From positions 41,635,700-41,699,699 of the forward strand of contig CM050648.1 in assembly GCA_027574665.1 (NCBI GenBank): a stretch of DNA of 64,000 nt, written 5' to 3'. Shown here piece by piece: positions 50,521 through 64,000 of this stretch. The translations under genes were made by a program, and so were the position numbers. The notes under the pieces are model-generated. The model was not told the DNA's origin and did not search any database. It worked only from the letters and a program-made list of their open reading frames with translations. Every line of letters starts with the position of its first letter. Within the stretch, counting starts at the first letter, position 1. Origin of the DNA: Rhynochetos jubatus (Eukaryota > Chordata > Aves > Eurypygiformes > Rhynochetidae).

Positions 50521-52278
50521 AACAGAAGATCCAAACTTGCTTGTGTGGTACATAATAGAGAAATATGGCCAGTGACAACTCAGTATCTGTCCCAGTGGCC
50601 AAAGTCGAAGCCTGGGAAGACCTGGTCCAGGTCAGACCATTTCACTGGAAGATCCCACCCCACAGCAGTGTGCCAGCTCCCCTGCCCATCCTCCCTGGGC
50701 AGTGCATTTCGTCAGGATTGAGACAAACTTGGAAGTGAGACTGAAACATGGGACAACTGACTTGTCACAGGGGAGGGAAGGAGCTGACCTGAGGCTGTGG
50801 CTCAGAGAAAAGCCAACCTACTATCTTCTTTCAGCACCCCTGGGGCATGTCTGGAGGGCAGAGTCTGAGATCTGATGTCAGCTGTGAATGGGGTGACTAG
50901 TTGAAAGACATGACTAGGTCAGTGATGTAACCAGGTTGCTAATGATGTAACTAGCTCATCCCCACTACTGCTTGTTAGTCATGTGTCATTTTCTGTTTGT
51001 TAACTTGATGAAGACATATTAGACATGTAATATTCAAACAGCAAATGAAAATAAGCCGTCAGTGGGAGCATACTGAACACTGCAGGACCAGCTCTTCTGG
51101 CCTGCAGGAAAAGGGGCAGGGATGATGGGCCTTTCCTGTGAAAACACTGAGCAGTCCAGTATCTCTGAGGATATCTAAGAAAACATATAGGCCACACATT
51201 CCCTTGGTTTTTTTCCCTTTTTCCCTCTTCCTTTCTGTGTCATGACTCAGGGAACAGTCCAACATTAGGGAGGATTCAAGGACATATGAATGCAACCTCA
51301 GAGCTTGATTCAAGATCTGAAGAAATCCTCAGAGTCCTTATAGCGATCTCAAAACCATTACACTCTTTGGATATTTTCTTGTGGAAGACATCTTTTAGCT
51401 GACATTGTGCTGTTTTTCTCTCAGTTTTTTCTCCTAGAGAATGTTTTAAAAGAATATAAGGGCACTGATAAAAGTACACAAGAGCAAGGACATTCAACAT
51501 TAGTGACAAATATCCAGGATGACACTCCATTATTAACATTTGCCTTTTTGTCCCTTGCTTAATGCTGTCAGGACCAGTGAGGCAGTGATGGAGAGGTTTC
51601 AACCCTGACTGGGTTTATTTGTGTTTCTGACCTTCAAGTTTGTTTTCATTTGGCAGAAAGTAAATATTTTCTGAAGTGTTAACGGGGAAAATATCTTAAA
51701 AAAGTGGCAACCGAAATTTTACTTTTAAGTACTATCAAGGCACGACTCATGAATACAAAAGTATTAATCAAAACTTTCACTTCTTCTAAATGTAGTGATT
51801 TGAAAAATAAGAGAACAAAGCAAGCTGTTTCACATTTCTGAAAATGGAACTGAACCCAGCACATACTCCAAAAGCTGCCAGATTGAAAGAACACGACAGC
51901 AGCACTGACTTGCCTACATAATAATTAGGTCAGTCCTTCAAAAGACTTCTTATTCTTATTATTACTACTTATTAAGTCCTAGTGATGGTGAGTTGTGACC
52001 ATTTGTCTGCTAAGTAGTTTAAATTTTTCAAAGGAAGCTAACCCTTTTGATAAAAGAGTTGCTGCTATTAAAATTCATTTTAATTTATTTTTTAGAGAAA
52101 GAAAGATGAAAATACATGGTTCTTTCTACAATTTTTCAGCTGCATATATTGATACTTGAGCAGCACAAACTAGTTGGCTAGCATCTAGGCTTAAAACACA
52201 TTGATACGTCCAATATCTTCCTTACACTGCTGTCCTTGCTTTTCCACTCCACACCTCCATCCATTTCCCAGTATTTTG

Positions 52279-52318
52279 GAGGTCCCATTTATTTGAATAA
52301 ATGAAATAAATGGACCTC
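52279..52318. repeat. 15-bp hairpin with one bulge
   Basis: GAGGTCCCATTTATTT (52279-52294) pairs with AAATAAATGGACCTC (52304-52318) across a 9-base loop, with one extra C in the left arm. Confidence 0.9.
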
Positions 52319-52333
52319 AGAGAGCTCTCTGAG
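52316..52333. repeat. Perfect 18-bp palindrome
   Basis: CTCAGAGAGCTCTCTGAG reads the same on both strands and overlaps the end of the preceding hairpin by three bases. Confidence 0.95.
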
Positions 52334-53348
52334 AGCTGAGGTTGCAGATATCAACTTTGAAACTTGAAAACTGGACTGCATTATACGTGATACGTTCAGT
52401 AATTAGAGATATTTTCAATGTTTTAAACAATAACTGGGGTTTAAAAGAGTGAAAAATGTAGTATTTCAAACACCTACACTTTTACAATGGGCATACAGAT
52501 GAGTTGGTTGTGATTTGGGGAAGTCTATTTTTAGAACATGACCCTTAGTGAGAAATATTTACTATTTGCTAAAATTAAGAGAGCCAGTGGACAAGCTTCC
52601 CTGGATAGTAATTTATATCTGGTTTTATCTGGGTTCAGTAAATGTTCACCTTTTTTCTTCAACAAATTTAAATAAAAGCCCTCAGTCAGCAAAAAGGTCA
52701 TGAGTGTCATGCAGAGTCTTTTTCTGCACATTGGAGAAAAGTCACAGTGTCTGTGGTACAGCCTCTGTTCTTGAACTCAGGGTCCCCTGCGACATAGAGC
52801 TGTACACCAACCTCACTCACAAGGTCATCTACCAAATGCTGCAGTTTCTACATCTGAAGAGATTAAAAATTCCCTTAATTACAGTATTTGACTACTCAGT
52901 AGCGTTACCGTGTTTGAATTTGTTATACTTTCATTAGGTTAGGCCAATTTAGGCAAGTATATTTAGGTATGAAAATGCAATTGCAGCACTATTCCTATAG
53001 AGATGCAGAAATAAAATAGAGTACAAGCAATCAATTCTGTTACAAAAAATCATTTCCCCAGGAAATGCTTTGGCTGAAGGGATGAAAGGCTTGCAGATGG
53101 TGTGCAGTACATCAGGGTGTGTATGAGTTTCCCCTGGCTGCAAGCCTGACTTAGTGACTTTAGAAAGACACTAATTCCTATTGTTGGAGGTGTGGGAGCA
53201 GATTGGGATGGAGCTTCTCAACCTCTGATGGGAGCAGAAATCACCAACCCTGGCATGGGCTGAGCCTGGTTACAGGGACCTCTGTTCATTCAGCAGATAG
53301 GATTTCCATGTAAAGAACTGGTGGGAAGAATTTATACATGAATGCACT

Positions 53349-53364
53349 TTTTTTTTTTTTTTTC
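53349..53364. repeat. Poly(T) run
   Basis: About 16 consecutive T. No attached retrocopy seen. Confidence 0.8.
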
Positions 53365-55140
53365 ATTTGCTGGCAAATATGTAGCTCAGGTAAAAAGCCA
53401 ACTTAAAGAACCTATGGAAAAAGCCAATTTTTGTTTCAAAGGTTGGAGATTTCATTGGACAACTGCGTAGCAAACCGTTTGGGCTGATAAAGAAATGAGA
53501 TTGAATATGTGGAAAGAAAAAAATATTTGCATGTAATAGAAAAATTAAATTTGCCTGTTACAGTGCCATTAAACTATTGTATTCCCGATGGAACAAGCAA
53601 TTCAGCTGCATAACTCTTGTTCTTTTACAGGCAATTAATACTCCAGTGAAAATAAGCTGTTCAGGGAGATTTATAGTCACAGCAGAAATCAGTGTAATTC
53701 TGACTGCAACTGAAAGATAAGCACCAGCCTCATGGTGTTTTATATATACATCTTTCTCTCACAAGAATTTTTTGGAGAATCTGTTTAAAACCATTGTGTG
53801 AGGTAAGGAAATAGAGTGGAGGCCTGTGAAATCATTTATATGCCCACAACTACACACACAAACCCACTACATGCAGGAGTTTTTAACCGTTGGATAAATG
53901 GATGAATGTATTTTATTCACTAGATGAAGAAGCTCATTACAGGATGAGAAATTTTGAAATGTCAGGTAAAGCATTTACTTGCAAGCCCCATGACTGCCTG
54001 AGTCGAGTTTTTGACTCCCAAAGCATTCCCAGGTTCTTGAGTGTATTTTATAACATATCTGGTTGTATTCTAAAAAAATCATACGGTAAGAACAGGATGC
54101 AAGTCAAAAGCATTCAGTTATGATGTTTGCCACTTCACTCTTCATCCAATGTGATTAAAAATGTTGCTTCACTGGTAAACATATAACGTACTGTCTTGTA
54201 CAAATTCCTTACATATTATGAAGCGGTAAAGTTCCCTTGCATGTTAATATACATATCATAAAGACCTTTTAGCATTAGTACTCATAATAAAACAATCCAT
54301 CTTGCAGGCCTGGTTTTGCTTTATTTTACTTTCTCATTGCAGGGGGATGGACATTGCCCACGTGTATGGTGTCTCTGCTAAGGTGACCTTCACTAGAGTA
54401 CTGCCAAGCCTACCAAGCTCCAGAAAAAGCATTTCTCAGCACATAAATCATTTATTCCCTTGGCATTGCTTTACTGAGTAGTTGTTCAACACCTGTTGCA
54501 TTTAATGGTGAATTTACTGCATCAGAGTATTCATACTTCAGTCAGAATAAACATTTCCTGTCCACTTAAGTGTTTGCATGTAACATTGCAGATACTTGCT
54601 GACTAATCACCATGGCTAAATGAAACCAATAATTCTTTCTTTATCATTACATAAAACATAAAATGGACTACAGTCTATGTTGTACCAATGGATCAACATA
54701 GTGGAAAGTGGATCTTTCATTATTCTTTTAAAAAGTTTCATGAAAATTTCATGCCACGTCATGCAACTGAGTGTATGACATATGTGGCTTCTAGATAACA
54801 AAGAGCTGGAAAAAACCCTGAAAGAAATAGTTCTGTCTTTGAGGATGCCTTAGTGAACACCAATGGACTCCTAAGGATAGGATCGGATGGTAAGAATGAT
54901 TTTAAACATTTTGACATCAAGAGGGGATCAATGCAGTGGATTATAAACAAACGTGCAGGTCTGTGAAATCTAGTGGGAGCAGGGTCTTTTTTTCTGAACA
55001 CAGTGAACAATTTACTTTCATTCTGACTAGGAGATGAATAAAGGGTCATTTGCTTGTGTGAAAGTGCTCTTACAACACAGGAGTTCACTGGACTTAGTGA
55101 ACACATGCTGTTAACATATTTATCTGATCCTCATTGTATA

Positions 55141-55200
55141 CACTGTGTAACATTGTTCTACACACACTGTGTAACGTTTTTCTACACACACTGTTGTCTA
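55141..55200. repeat. 24-bp tandem repeat, 2.5 copies
   Basis: Units start CACTGTGTAAC at 55141 and 55165, and a partial third unit starts at 55189. Copies differ at a few bases. Confidence 0.88.
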
Positions 55201-55299
55201 TGACTGTTTAGCAGTACTGGCCTCCCAAATCCCTGACAATGCAGAGAAAGGAATTTTCTAAAACTCAGATAAAAAGAAGACTGAATGTGAAACCAAATT

Positions 55300-55309
55300 A
55301 AAAAAAAAA

Positions 55310-55342
<33 letters not shown>

Positions 55343-55361
55343 AAAACACCAAACAAAAAAA
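55300..55361. repeat. A-rich (CAAAA)n simple repeat
   Basis: A 13-base A run followed by irregular CAAAAA and CAAAA units. It is the reverse complement of a T-rich tract, with no LINE or SINE body recognised on either side. Confidence 0.88.
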
Positions 55362-58300
55362 CCCACTTTTGGAGTTATAGTGGTAAATTCCTGGGATGAA
55401 ATACCTTGGGATATTATAGACTCCTCTTCCTGGCACGTATTTAAGAGTAACCCTCTGTACTAGGCCAACTATGCAATGCACTCCCAGTTAAAATTCTGTT
55501 AATTTTGTAGAAGTTGCAGTCAGGAAAGTATAGGGAAAGGCACAGATGGAGAAGGAAGAAAGCAGAAGGTGAGAGATGGAAAGGCAGAATGTGTCAGTAG
55601 AGAGAAACAGGCCAGAACAGAAAAATGTACACTGACATGGGATCAGAAGAACAGAAGTCTTTCATAAACTCCACAGACACTGTTACAGCTGGAAAAGATT
55701 TATAATGATGTAACCATGACCAGGCCCTTCGTATGTTTGCCTTTCAATTCAAACTTTTTAAAAATGGATATTAATTTCTGAAATATGAACAACAGAGACA
55801 TGATTAATTTTGGTTTTTTTCGTTTTATAAGCGCTGCTCTTCTGGGGAAAAAAAAAAAGAATTATTGGATGTTCATGGAAAAGATCAGCAGAAAATCCCA
55901 ACTGCTTCTTTTCTCAGTATGACTTGGAACTATAGCAGGTTAATCTGTACTGTAGGTATGTGCAGGGCCTTTTTCCCTTGCACTTCAGCTTCTGTAAGCG
56001 TTGACTTGTACAGAAAGGGCATCAGCCACTCCTGTTCTGCTGTGGTAGAGCTCTGCACAGGTGAAATCAGGACTGAAAAGAAATAGAGAGGCAAAGAAAC
56101 TGTTTGGCTTTTGCTTTGGGGCAGTCCCATCCTGCTCTCCATAGAGGCAGGTTGTGAGGGACACATATACTCAGAAAATATCAATTCAAACAACCGGAAA
56201 GAGAAAAGGGTTGATAGGGATGATTGGCTGCACAGAAAGTCTGCCATTTGCAAAGCATCAGGCTAGCTTAGCGATATAAAGTGAAGAGACAGTTTTCTAA
56301 ACACGTTCCAGGGAAGCAAGTATCATGGAAAGAAAAGAATTTTTTCAGTTAAAGGGCAGTGTTTCTGCAGGATCAGATGAGTGCATGCCAAGCATGAGTG
56401 AATTTAGATTGGAATCAGGAAGTTTAAATCATCACAGTAGTGAAGGCTCTGGAGCAGCTTTTTAATTGGAGTAGTGGCAAGAAAGATTTTTGTTTCAAGG
56501 CAGAGCTCTTTGAATGTAGTAACACCTTTTGAATAGTTCAACTGACTGAATAAAGTGTTTGCTATCAGGACTTTGTTGCACTGCCAAAACAAATAATTAC
56601 TGTATATAATTAACTCTGTGCTTCACTGCTCTGCTGCTCATCTGCAAGGCTCAGGAAGTCTTTTTTCCACCCTTAAGAAATAACAAAGCTCCTGAGTTTT
56701 ATTCACTTTCTCTCCTCTGAGACAGTGGGGATAGACCACATTATGGGCCAGTCAGTGTTAATGGGAAAGCAGGACTTTGGTCCTTGCCTCTTGTTTGTGA
56801 GTAAACCACTGATCAGATATAAGGACTGGAAAGGGTTTTCCCTCAGGATTGCCTGAGGGAAATCCCCAGGATTTCACACCTCTGAAGAACAAACCATATG
56901 CTGCTTCCTAGGACAAGCTGAGTATTTTATCTACCAAACTCCTGAGACATCAAGTTGGGACGGATTTCCTGTGACTTCTGCCATCCTCCTTGAGCACACT
57001 AAAGATTTGTTGGTTCTGGTCTGTTGCACTAAAGATCTTTTACAAGCTACAGCAGGCATTTAGTGTTCTGTGATTTAGAAGAGAGAGGGTCTCTCTGCTG
57101 CACAACCTGCTGTACTAGCACATCATTGGCCACCAGTTGGGATGGTAGAAATGGGCTCAAGAACCAGGTCTATCACTTTCTCTTGGCAGCTTTTCTCACA
57201 GCCCATTTCTCTTCAGGGACAACTGCAGACATTCACTGCTGTCCTCAGCTGAGGATAGGACACTGGGTCACTGCTGTGCACACTGTAGCCAATACAACAT
57301 TTCCTGAACCAGCCTTTGAACCAGAGCATTGCTGGGTCTAGAACCTTAGTGATGAGTCTGCGTCTTCAGCACAAAACAGTGAGTGTAACTCAGGCTTCAC
57401 ATTAAATAGTCTTTCAGTCCTAACCCTAGCAACCTCAATCTCCCATCCACACTGACATTTCTCCCTTTCCATTAGGAAGCAGATTAGCAGCAACAAAAGT
57501 ATCAGATGTCCTTTTGGTTTGGTACACCTACTTTCTCTTCTACCAAAAGTCCAGTCACCAAAGCCTTCTATGCTACTATAACTCCACCAATATATTTGGG
57601 GAAACAGTGTATTTTGATTTCATGTTGTGTTTTGTTTGAGGGTGCAGCTTTGGGGCTTATGAAGCTCTGATCAAGCTTCTGGCCAAAACCCAAATAGGTA
57701 GAAGTCTGTACCTCTGATCATACTGGGGATAGGTCTACATTTAAAAGAGAGGATAAGGTCTCCATCCTGCAAAATGTAGAATTTGGTCTTCCACTTTCAT
57801 AGAATACAAAGGTTCACAATAAACACTGGGTGCAAACCTGTCATTCAACCCCCAAGAGTGTTTTGTCCCCTTTATCTTGGTTCATCTCTGCAGCTTGCAT
57901 GCTTAGGAACTTACTGCATCTATACTCAGATACTTTCCATCTGAGAAAGTCATTGCAATGGAGCAGACATTAAGGCAACAGGAAGCCTTGAGCTCCCACT
58001 CAAATTAGTATTAACTAATGCATTACATAGGATTTTATCACAATGGTATCTCCAAACACAATACAATAATTAAAGACAACACTGATCATGGCTTATAGGG
58101 AAATATAGTAAAAACAAAGGTTTGGAGACTCTAATAGACACCAACAGACTGCAAACACTCTCATTAACTGTGGCATTACTCAACACAAATAACAGCAGAA
58201 TTGGGTCCTAAATGAGACTCCAGGAATGTAACTCCTGCAATATAACACATATCATTCTGAACATACTATTATTTCTTTAAAATTTGTCAGAGCTTAACAC

Positions 58301-61300
58301 TTGCGCTTTCCTTGAAACAACACTTCCGTCATTGTGCTCTGATGACTCATTGTTCAAGTTACTCTAATGATTCATAACAACCAAGTGTTCTCTCAAATTA
58401 AGGGTACAAATAAATATGATTTTGGAGCACAGATTTCTAGCCTTTTCCTAGACCAAGTTTACTCCCCATGTTACCAGGAACAGTTCTTGAGAACTTAACA
58501 GCTTGACAGTTCATACAAGAATGACTCAAGCAAACAGTGGGCTGGGAAAGGCACGTGCATGTGATGGGTAAAACTTTTTGCGGTTTTGGGTTGTGGGTTT
58601 TTTTTTGCATAAAGCTTTATACTAAGTTATCACAGAGTATTGGACAAGTAACAATCTTCAAATTGTCTATGTATTTCTAAAGTGTCATAGCCACTGCAGT
58701 TGTAGACCATAGTTTGAACTGATGTTCGTTGGGTAAAACAGGAACCTGGGTGGAAGGTTGGTTTTAAATGATGCTTTACACACTGGCTATCCCTAATTTT
58801 GAATCCTGAATTCTAAGAAAGTGATGTCACGTGGTAAGATATTTCAAGCATTTAAAAGCTTGAGAAATGCCCTGTGCCAATAGTTCTAATGTTATTTGTT
58901 TGACATCACTGACATGAATTTGATTCCAGCAGCACATTGCCACAGAAATGAATGCTTTCATGTTTCTAGGTACGGCAAAAATGTAACCGCTGCAGCTCTC
59001 TAAGCTTAGCTGTTTGGGGATTATAACGATTTTCTTGTCCGGTGAAAGCAGTTATTTAATCTAGCCTTTGGGACACACTATACTATAACAACTAAGTCTA
59101 AGAGAATAGACCACAGTTTTTGCATGGCTTTTTTTACTTGTATGTTTGTCCCCTTTATTCTTCTTCTTCTTCTCAAAATATGTCACTTGGAAAAAAGAGT
59201 AAGAGCTAAATATTCACCAAGGGTATTTCAAGTGGTACTAATAGCTAAAGGCATTTATCAGCGTAAAATGTTTTTAAATATAATTCGCTTTTAAATGCCC
59301 AGAGAGAGGAAAGCAGTGTTTAGTACAGTTGAGACTATTTCTCATGGCACATTTTAATTCAGCTTCTCATTCTTTTCACACATGGCCAGTGGTAAGAAGA
59401 GCTCTGTAAAAGCTGATTTTTAACCATCTGCTCTTTTTTTGAACACTGCCTGTTTTTTCAACCCTTCATCCTGGGCCTGAGAGCAGATAATTCCCTTTAA
59501 ACCTTTCTTACAGCATTTGCTGCCACTGTGGTTCACAAATCATCCTTTGAAAGGCTGCAAGGAAGTGCTGTGCAGTATAATCATTTAATCCAGATCTCGA
59601 GCCAGACAAGTTGTTTGTGTTAGGCAGCTCCCTAGAATTAAAGTTTGACTAAGAATCTTTTCCTTGAAAGGACTAGCTAATACATAAGGTCACTTATAAA
59701 GAAAAAGCACTTCTTATCTAGGAGGGCATCGTAACATTCTTGCTACTCTCATGCCCAGACAGGGAAACACCTTACAGCATGATTTAAAGCTAAAACTCTC
59801 CTACACTGAGCATGTTTTTGTGGGTTTTCAGTCCCTTCAGGTGCAGAGAGAATATGGTCTCTGCATTGCTGAAATTCCACTCTGACACTGACCTGGTACG
59901 CTGGGGCTCTCCACAGTGAGGCCTCCCGCTTGAACGAGACGCGATGCAAGGCAAAGATGCATGAGATTAGCCTGACATCTGTTCACATGTGCTGAACAGG
60001 GAAATCAGCAGAAGGTTGACATAATTAGATTTATCTCTCTTGTAAAAAGCTTTGTGTCATTCTGGAAGAGTTAAACTTCCGAGTGCAGGAATGCTTGAGA
60101 GGTATGAAAGATTTTTAGAGGGGAGTTTATTTTTTCTTCCCAATACTTCCCCCACATGGTGATAACAGCCTCCCCCTATAGGCCGCATTTGTCTCTCAGC
60201 TTTATTTTTTTTTCTCTAGGGCTTCTTTCCTGCCAGTGTAAAATATTGCTTAGCATTTCTATCTCACCCTAGTCAAGTTTAGACTATTTCTAACACTGCC
60301 CTCAGGGTTTATAAAAAACCATACCAAACTATTGAGAAAGTTGATGTAATTATATGGAAGGAAGAGAAAGTTGGATGCCATGATGAGATACGAATATTAC
60401 AATAGGAGATAGCACTGTGTTGAAAACCAAATAGATATATGGGCAGTATTTAATATTACTGTGGAGACTTTTTTAAAATCAGAGTTTGCTTCTTCAGGAA
60501 GAAAAGTTAAAGAAAAGAACTTATAAAATCCTAAGTACAGACACATTCAGCAATAGCCTCTATCCCATAGCAGCAATTTGCTCCCCTAAAACTTCATGAA
60601 ACGGCCCCCTGTTTTCTGGATACCTACTAGTCTTAGCTATCAGAATGTCCAAGTCTTGGACAAACAACCACTGCACAATTAAACGTTAACCACAGATGCA
60701 CAGCAGAACGCATCTTGAATGCACCCGACTCATGGACACCATGTGCAGTCTGAATTTGGGAACACACCAGATCTTCCTCTGCCAGGTTTGCCTAAGTTGG
60801 TAGTTCTGACTCTAACAGAAGCTGGAGCAGGCAGGTAATTTTCTTCCATTTGAAGAAAAACAAGAAACTATAGAAAGACATTGTTACTAGAGCTTTCAAG
60901 AGGTGATCATTACCTGCCTCGGGCCACCTCATCAGTTTTGGAGATTCAAAGTCTGATGTCAAAGGTCCCATATTGATATTAAACCAGAGAGAAGCTTGCA
61001 AGACAAAGCCCAGTGCAAGTTTTCTTTGTAGTCTTTTGAAAGAACAATCTCATTACTGATTAATTATTGGGCATGTGCAGTTCTGCTGGTAATCACCATT
61101 ACGGTGTGCAGGCTTTCCCGATGAATCCTAGGAAAACTCAGTAGAGCAAATTTTGGCCATCCTGAGTACAGGCCTGGGAAATCCAGTTCTGCAGATGGAG
61201 AATGAATTAGGTGATGTTGCTGCAGACACTGAAAATTTTGTATCCATATTTCATATCTGAAAAAAATTCCCATACATGCAAGCCAGCATCATAAAGCTGC

Positions 61301-64000
61301 TGAAAAGAAGGAGTACAGATGCCCAGTTATAGGGCAAACACTTTACTAACATGTTGTAACTATGGGAAGCTTTTCAGCACATCAGTGTTTTCTCTCCATC
61401 TTCACAGGAGTTTGTGTTGTCAGAAACCACACACTGCAAAGGCTTCTGCTTTTGTCCAAAGTTACAGCACATATTCACTGCCATTCTCTCTGTGTGCCAA
61501 ACAGATCTGACAGACAAGAGGAGCCTTGTGTTTATTACTGCAGTTATGCACTGTAAAAGATCTCACACGTGGCTGGGAAATGCATTTTCTGCATTTTCTC
61601 CTGGATGAACACAGCCCTAACCGCCTAATTTTTTCTTCTCAGAAAAGAGACAGACGTAGGCAACTTCCAGGTGGGAAAAATTAGAAAAGCAGAATGAATC
61701 ATAAGATCGATGCAAGTGGATATTTTAAATCAAGTCGTCTTTAGCCAGTAACTCTGCATTGCTGACTCCAGCTTGGGGATAGTTGTGGTGAACTCCGTCC
61801 TCTCCAGACACTATTTCCTTTAGGTGAAAAGCATAACTTTGTAAACCTGCAGGAATGTATCAAAAGCAAAAAAAGTAAGTAAGTTCAGCATTTCAATACC
61901 AAAAGGTAAGAACATTTCATTGTGCAGCATCTTCTCTTCTTCGCTGCCATACGTCTGGCACTTTGAATGCGTATTAAGTGAGCCTCACATGAGGAAGCAT
62001 ATATTTGCCTGTGTGATCCAGCAATTCATGCCTCATGTCTTTCTTCATCATGAAAAATACCCTTTAAGACCTCTTTGTTTTAAACAGAAGAATAAATATG
62101 TCTTCAGACTAAAACTGTATATGAAGACTAGCACAGCTCAGTATCTTAGTGATGCAGAATATAAGCAAGCAGCATCAACAGGCTGGTTAAAAAAAAAATA
62201 AACTTCCAGAGGTGCATTTTTCTTTTTTCTTTTCACTCTTTTCCTGTGTGACTGCTTCAACATGAGACTTTTGAATAAAAGGTTGTGAAGTTTCTTCAGT
62301 TCACGCTGGTTTTTTAAATGATTGCGTAAGTACACCAAAGCATAAATAATCGCTAAGCCACAAGCTACTAGTCAACATCAGCTTGCATAATGAATAAAGG
62401 CTGAATATGAAAAGTGAAAGGAGCCAACTGACAAAGTTGTAAAACTGGTGCTGATGTAAAAGGAGGTTAAGTAAAAGCATGTGCGTAACCAGAACACAGC
62501 CTTCCACGCAAGAGTGGTGTAAACCTTTTCTATTAATGCACTTTCTAATACCAACAGTTTAACACTTTTAAGGCTGGGATATTTCAGACTGCAATTGCTG
62601 AGAATATTTTTTTCCTTTTAATAAAAAAATCCACACAGATTTTGCTTAAGAGCACTATAATTCTGTTGTGTTTTCAATTTATTCTGGCTATTTAGTCTAA
62701 GGACTGTAGTATGCTCTAACAAAAAAGAAAGTTTAAGAACAGATTCAGAGAATTATATCAGTATACATTGCATCATTAGAACATCTGGTTTATATGACTT
62801 TTTAAAAATGTCTTTCCAAATAGGTTAAACCCAGTTTATTTCATCATTATAAACTCAATGGACCTGCAGATGGATTTGCCTCTCATTCTGAGAACTAAAA
62901 ATAAATTAACATTGCATTAAATTTCCTCAAATATTTGTTCAAATGTAGAAGCAAGTTTGCTTGAGTGTCTTTTCCATCTCTTGATATTTAAACAGCATCA
63001 TTTTAATCTTTATTGATATTACCTTCTGTTAGTACTAGATAGATAATGTACATTCAATCACAAAATTTTGATCATTTATTTTCTGAGGTCCTCATGCCAC
63101 CGGCCAGGCAAGCTCCAGAGCATGGGACTTGGCAACGCCTGAGCTCTTCTTAGCCTTTCTCTGAATGGGCTGCACACAGTTTTCTGCTACGCATTCCACA
63201 TTGCAGCTTACAGATAAACATTGAGGCTGTTCCTTGCTAACGGAGTACTGGAAGGCTGTGTAGGATCTGTGGGCAGACAGAGCTATGAGGTGCCTTTCAC
63301 AGCTGTGTCCATAGGGAGCACACACCACAACAATACGGGCAGCCCAACATGTCTACACTCGCCGCTTGGTGCCTATTCATCCGGGCCACGTCTGAAAGTG
63401 TCCTGATGGTAAAAAACTGATAAAATGGACAATGATTTCCAAATATATTTGCTACATGTTTAAGTAATGTAGAAAATGAAATGTGGAAGCATTTTCCCTC
63501 CTTTACAAGAGCATAATTTCTGAAGTCTTATCTAGGACATTCTGCAAGGCTAATTAACAAAAATCTTGTTTTGACTGAATGAAATGTGTGACTGAATATA
63601 CTTATGTTCTTGAAGATTATTCAAAAAAAACCCCAGTTTTTCAGGGACAGGCACTTAAATCTAGAATAGAAAAAGTCAATGTTTTTCATGTATGTGTGTG
63701 TATGTGTGTTGTCCATAATCTCTAGTCAGGGTTTAGAGTTAAATTTTATACAAGAAAAAAAAAAAATCTGAATTTTCTGAATAGTGTTTTTGCATGGGAG
63801 CATGATTAAAAACTTGTTTCAAACTGCAAGCCATGTGCTGAGGAGTGATTCAGATTTCAAAATAATTCCTAATTTAACTGCCTCTCTTAGTACTTGGAAA
63901 TAAAAACTGAAACAAAAAAAGAAAGCAAAAGAGTATTCCCAAACTGACTTTTTGCTGGACCTAGATAAAACCCATATCCAAATGTTTAGCATTCTTTCCT

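Larger units (their letters stand above)
48493..64000. other. Intergenic desert, no confirmed gene
   Basis: Fifteen kilobases with no recognisable protein family, RNA gene, CR1 or LTR. Named contents are a 156-codon open frame (49489-49959), a hairpin (50459-50520), an inverted-repeat pair (52279-52333), a 24-bp tandem repeat (55141-55200) and A/T simple tracts at 53349-53364 and 55300-55361. The rest is AT-rich and shows nothing to me. Confidence 0.55.

Noticed and set aside
16036-64000. Search for PENK or SDR16C-type exons, expected on this side of BPNT2 from the human gene order
   Set aside because: I saw no YGGFM-type enkephalin repeats and no short-chain dehydrogenase motifs. The neighbouring genes are probably beyond the window.
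1-64000. CRISPR arrays, bacterial operons, tRNA and rRNA genes
   Set aside because: No regularly spaced repeats, no ribosome-binding-site-led gene runs and no cloverleaf with convincing A and B boxes were found. The sequence is vertebrate nuclear DNA.

Overview
The window looks like an ordinary piece of bird nuclear genome. The evidence is seven clear 5'-truncated CR1 LINE tails plus one older CR1 relic, two solo LTRs of the bird endogenous retrovirus type, AT-rich and gene-poor DNA, and a split vertebrate gene with GT..AG introns. There are no bacterial features, no CRISPR array and no operon. The species cannot be named from the sequence alone.

The one gene I can support is BPNT2 (older name IMPAD1), the Golgi-resident PAP phosphatase, on the + strand. 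Its last four coding exons lie at 7686-7845, 8777-8872, 10697-10858 and 12337-12608. Together they encode 229 residues, including the catalytic DPLDAT and WDICAGNA motifs. The exon with the start codon, membrane anchor and first ~130 residues is upstream of the window, so 1-7685 is the 3' part of intron 1. The terminal exon probably runs on as a ~3.4 kb 3' UTR to about 16035, where paired AATAAA signals precede a GT-rich stretch.

From about 16.04 kb to the end (48 kb) I find no convincing protein-coding gene. This intergenic desert holds CR1 copies at 18548-19225 (-), 19411-19637 (+), 27120-27525 (+, old), 29161-29370 (-), 34010-34200 (+) and 36434-36598 (+); two more CR1 tails lie in BPNT2 intron 1. 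It also holds a 623-bp solo LTR (23730-24352) bounded by a perfect 5-bp target duplication, a related antisense solo LTR (47909-48492), a pure (ATT)28 microsatellite (37488-37571), several short tandem duplications, and two clusters of unusually good inverted repeats (50459-50520 and 52279-52333).

I did not find an undescribed multi-gene system. The items most worth a second look are the two inverted-repeat clusters, the facing pair of CR1 copies, the (ATT)28 tract, the LTR pair sharing an R/U5 motif, and a 156-codon open frame with a good splice donor at 49489-49959 that could be an unannotated exon or a decayed repeat.
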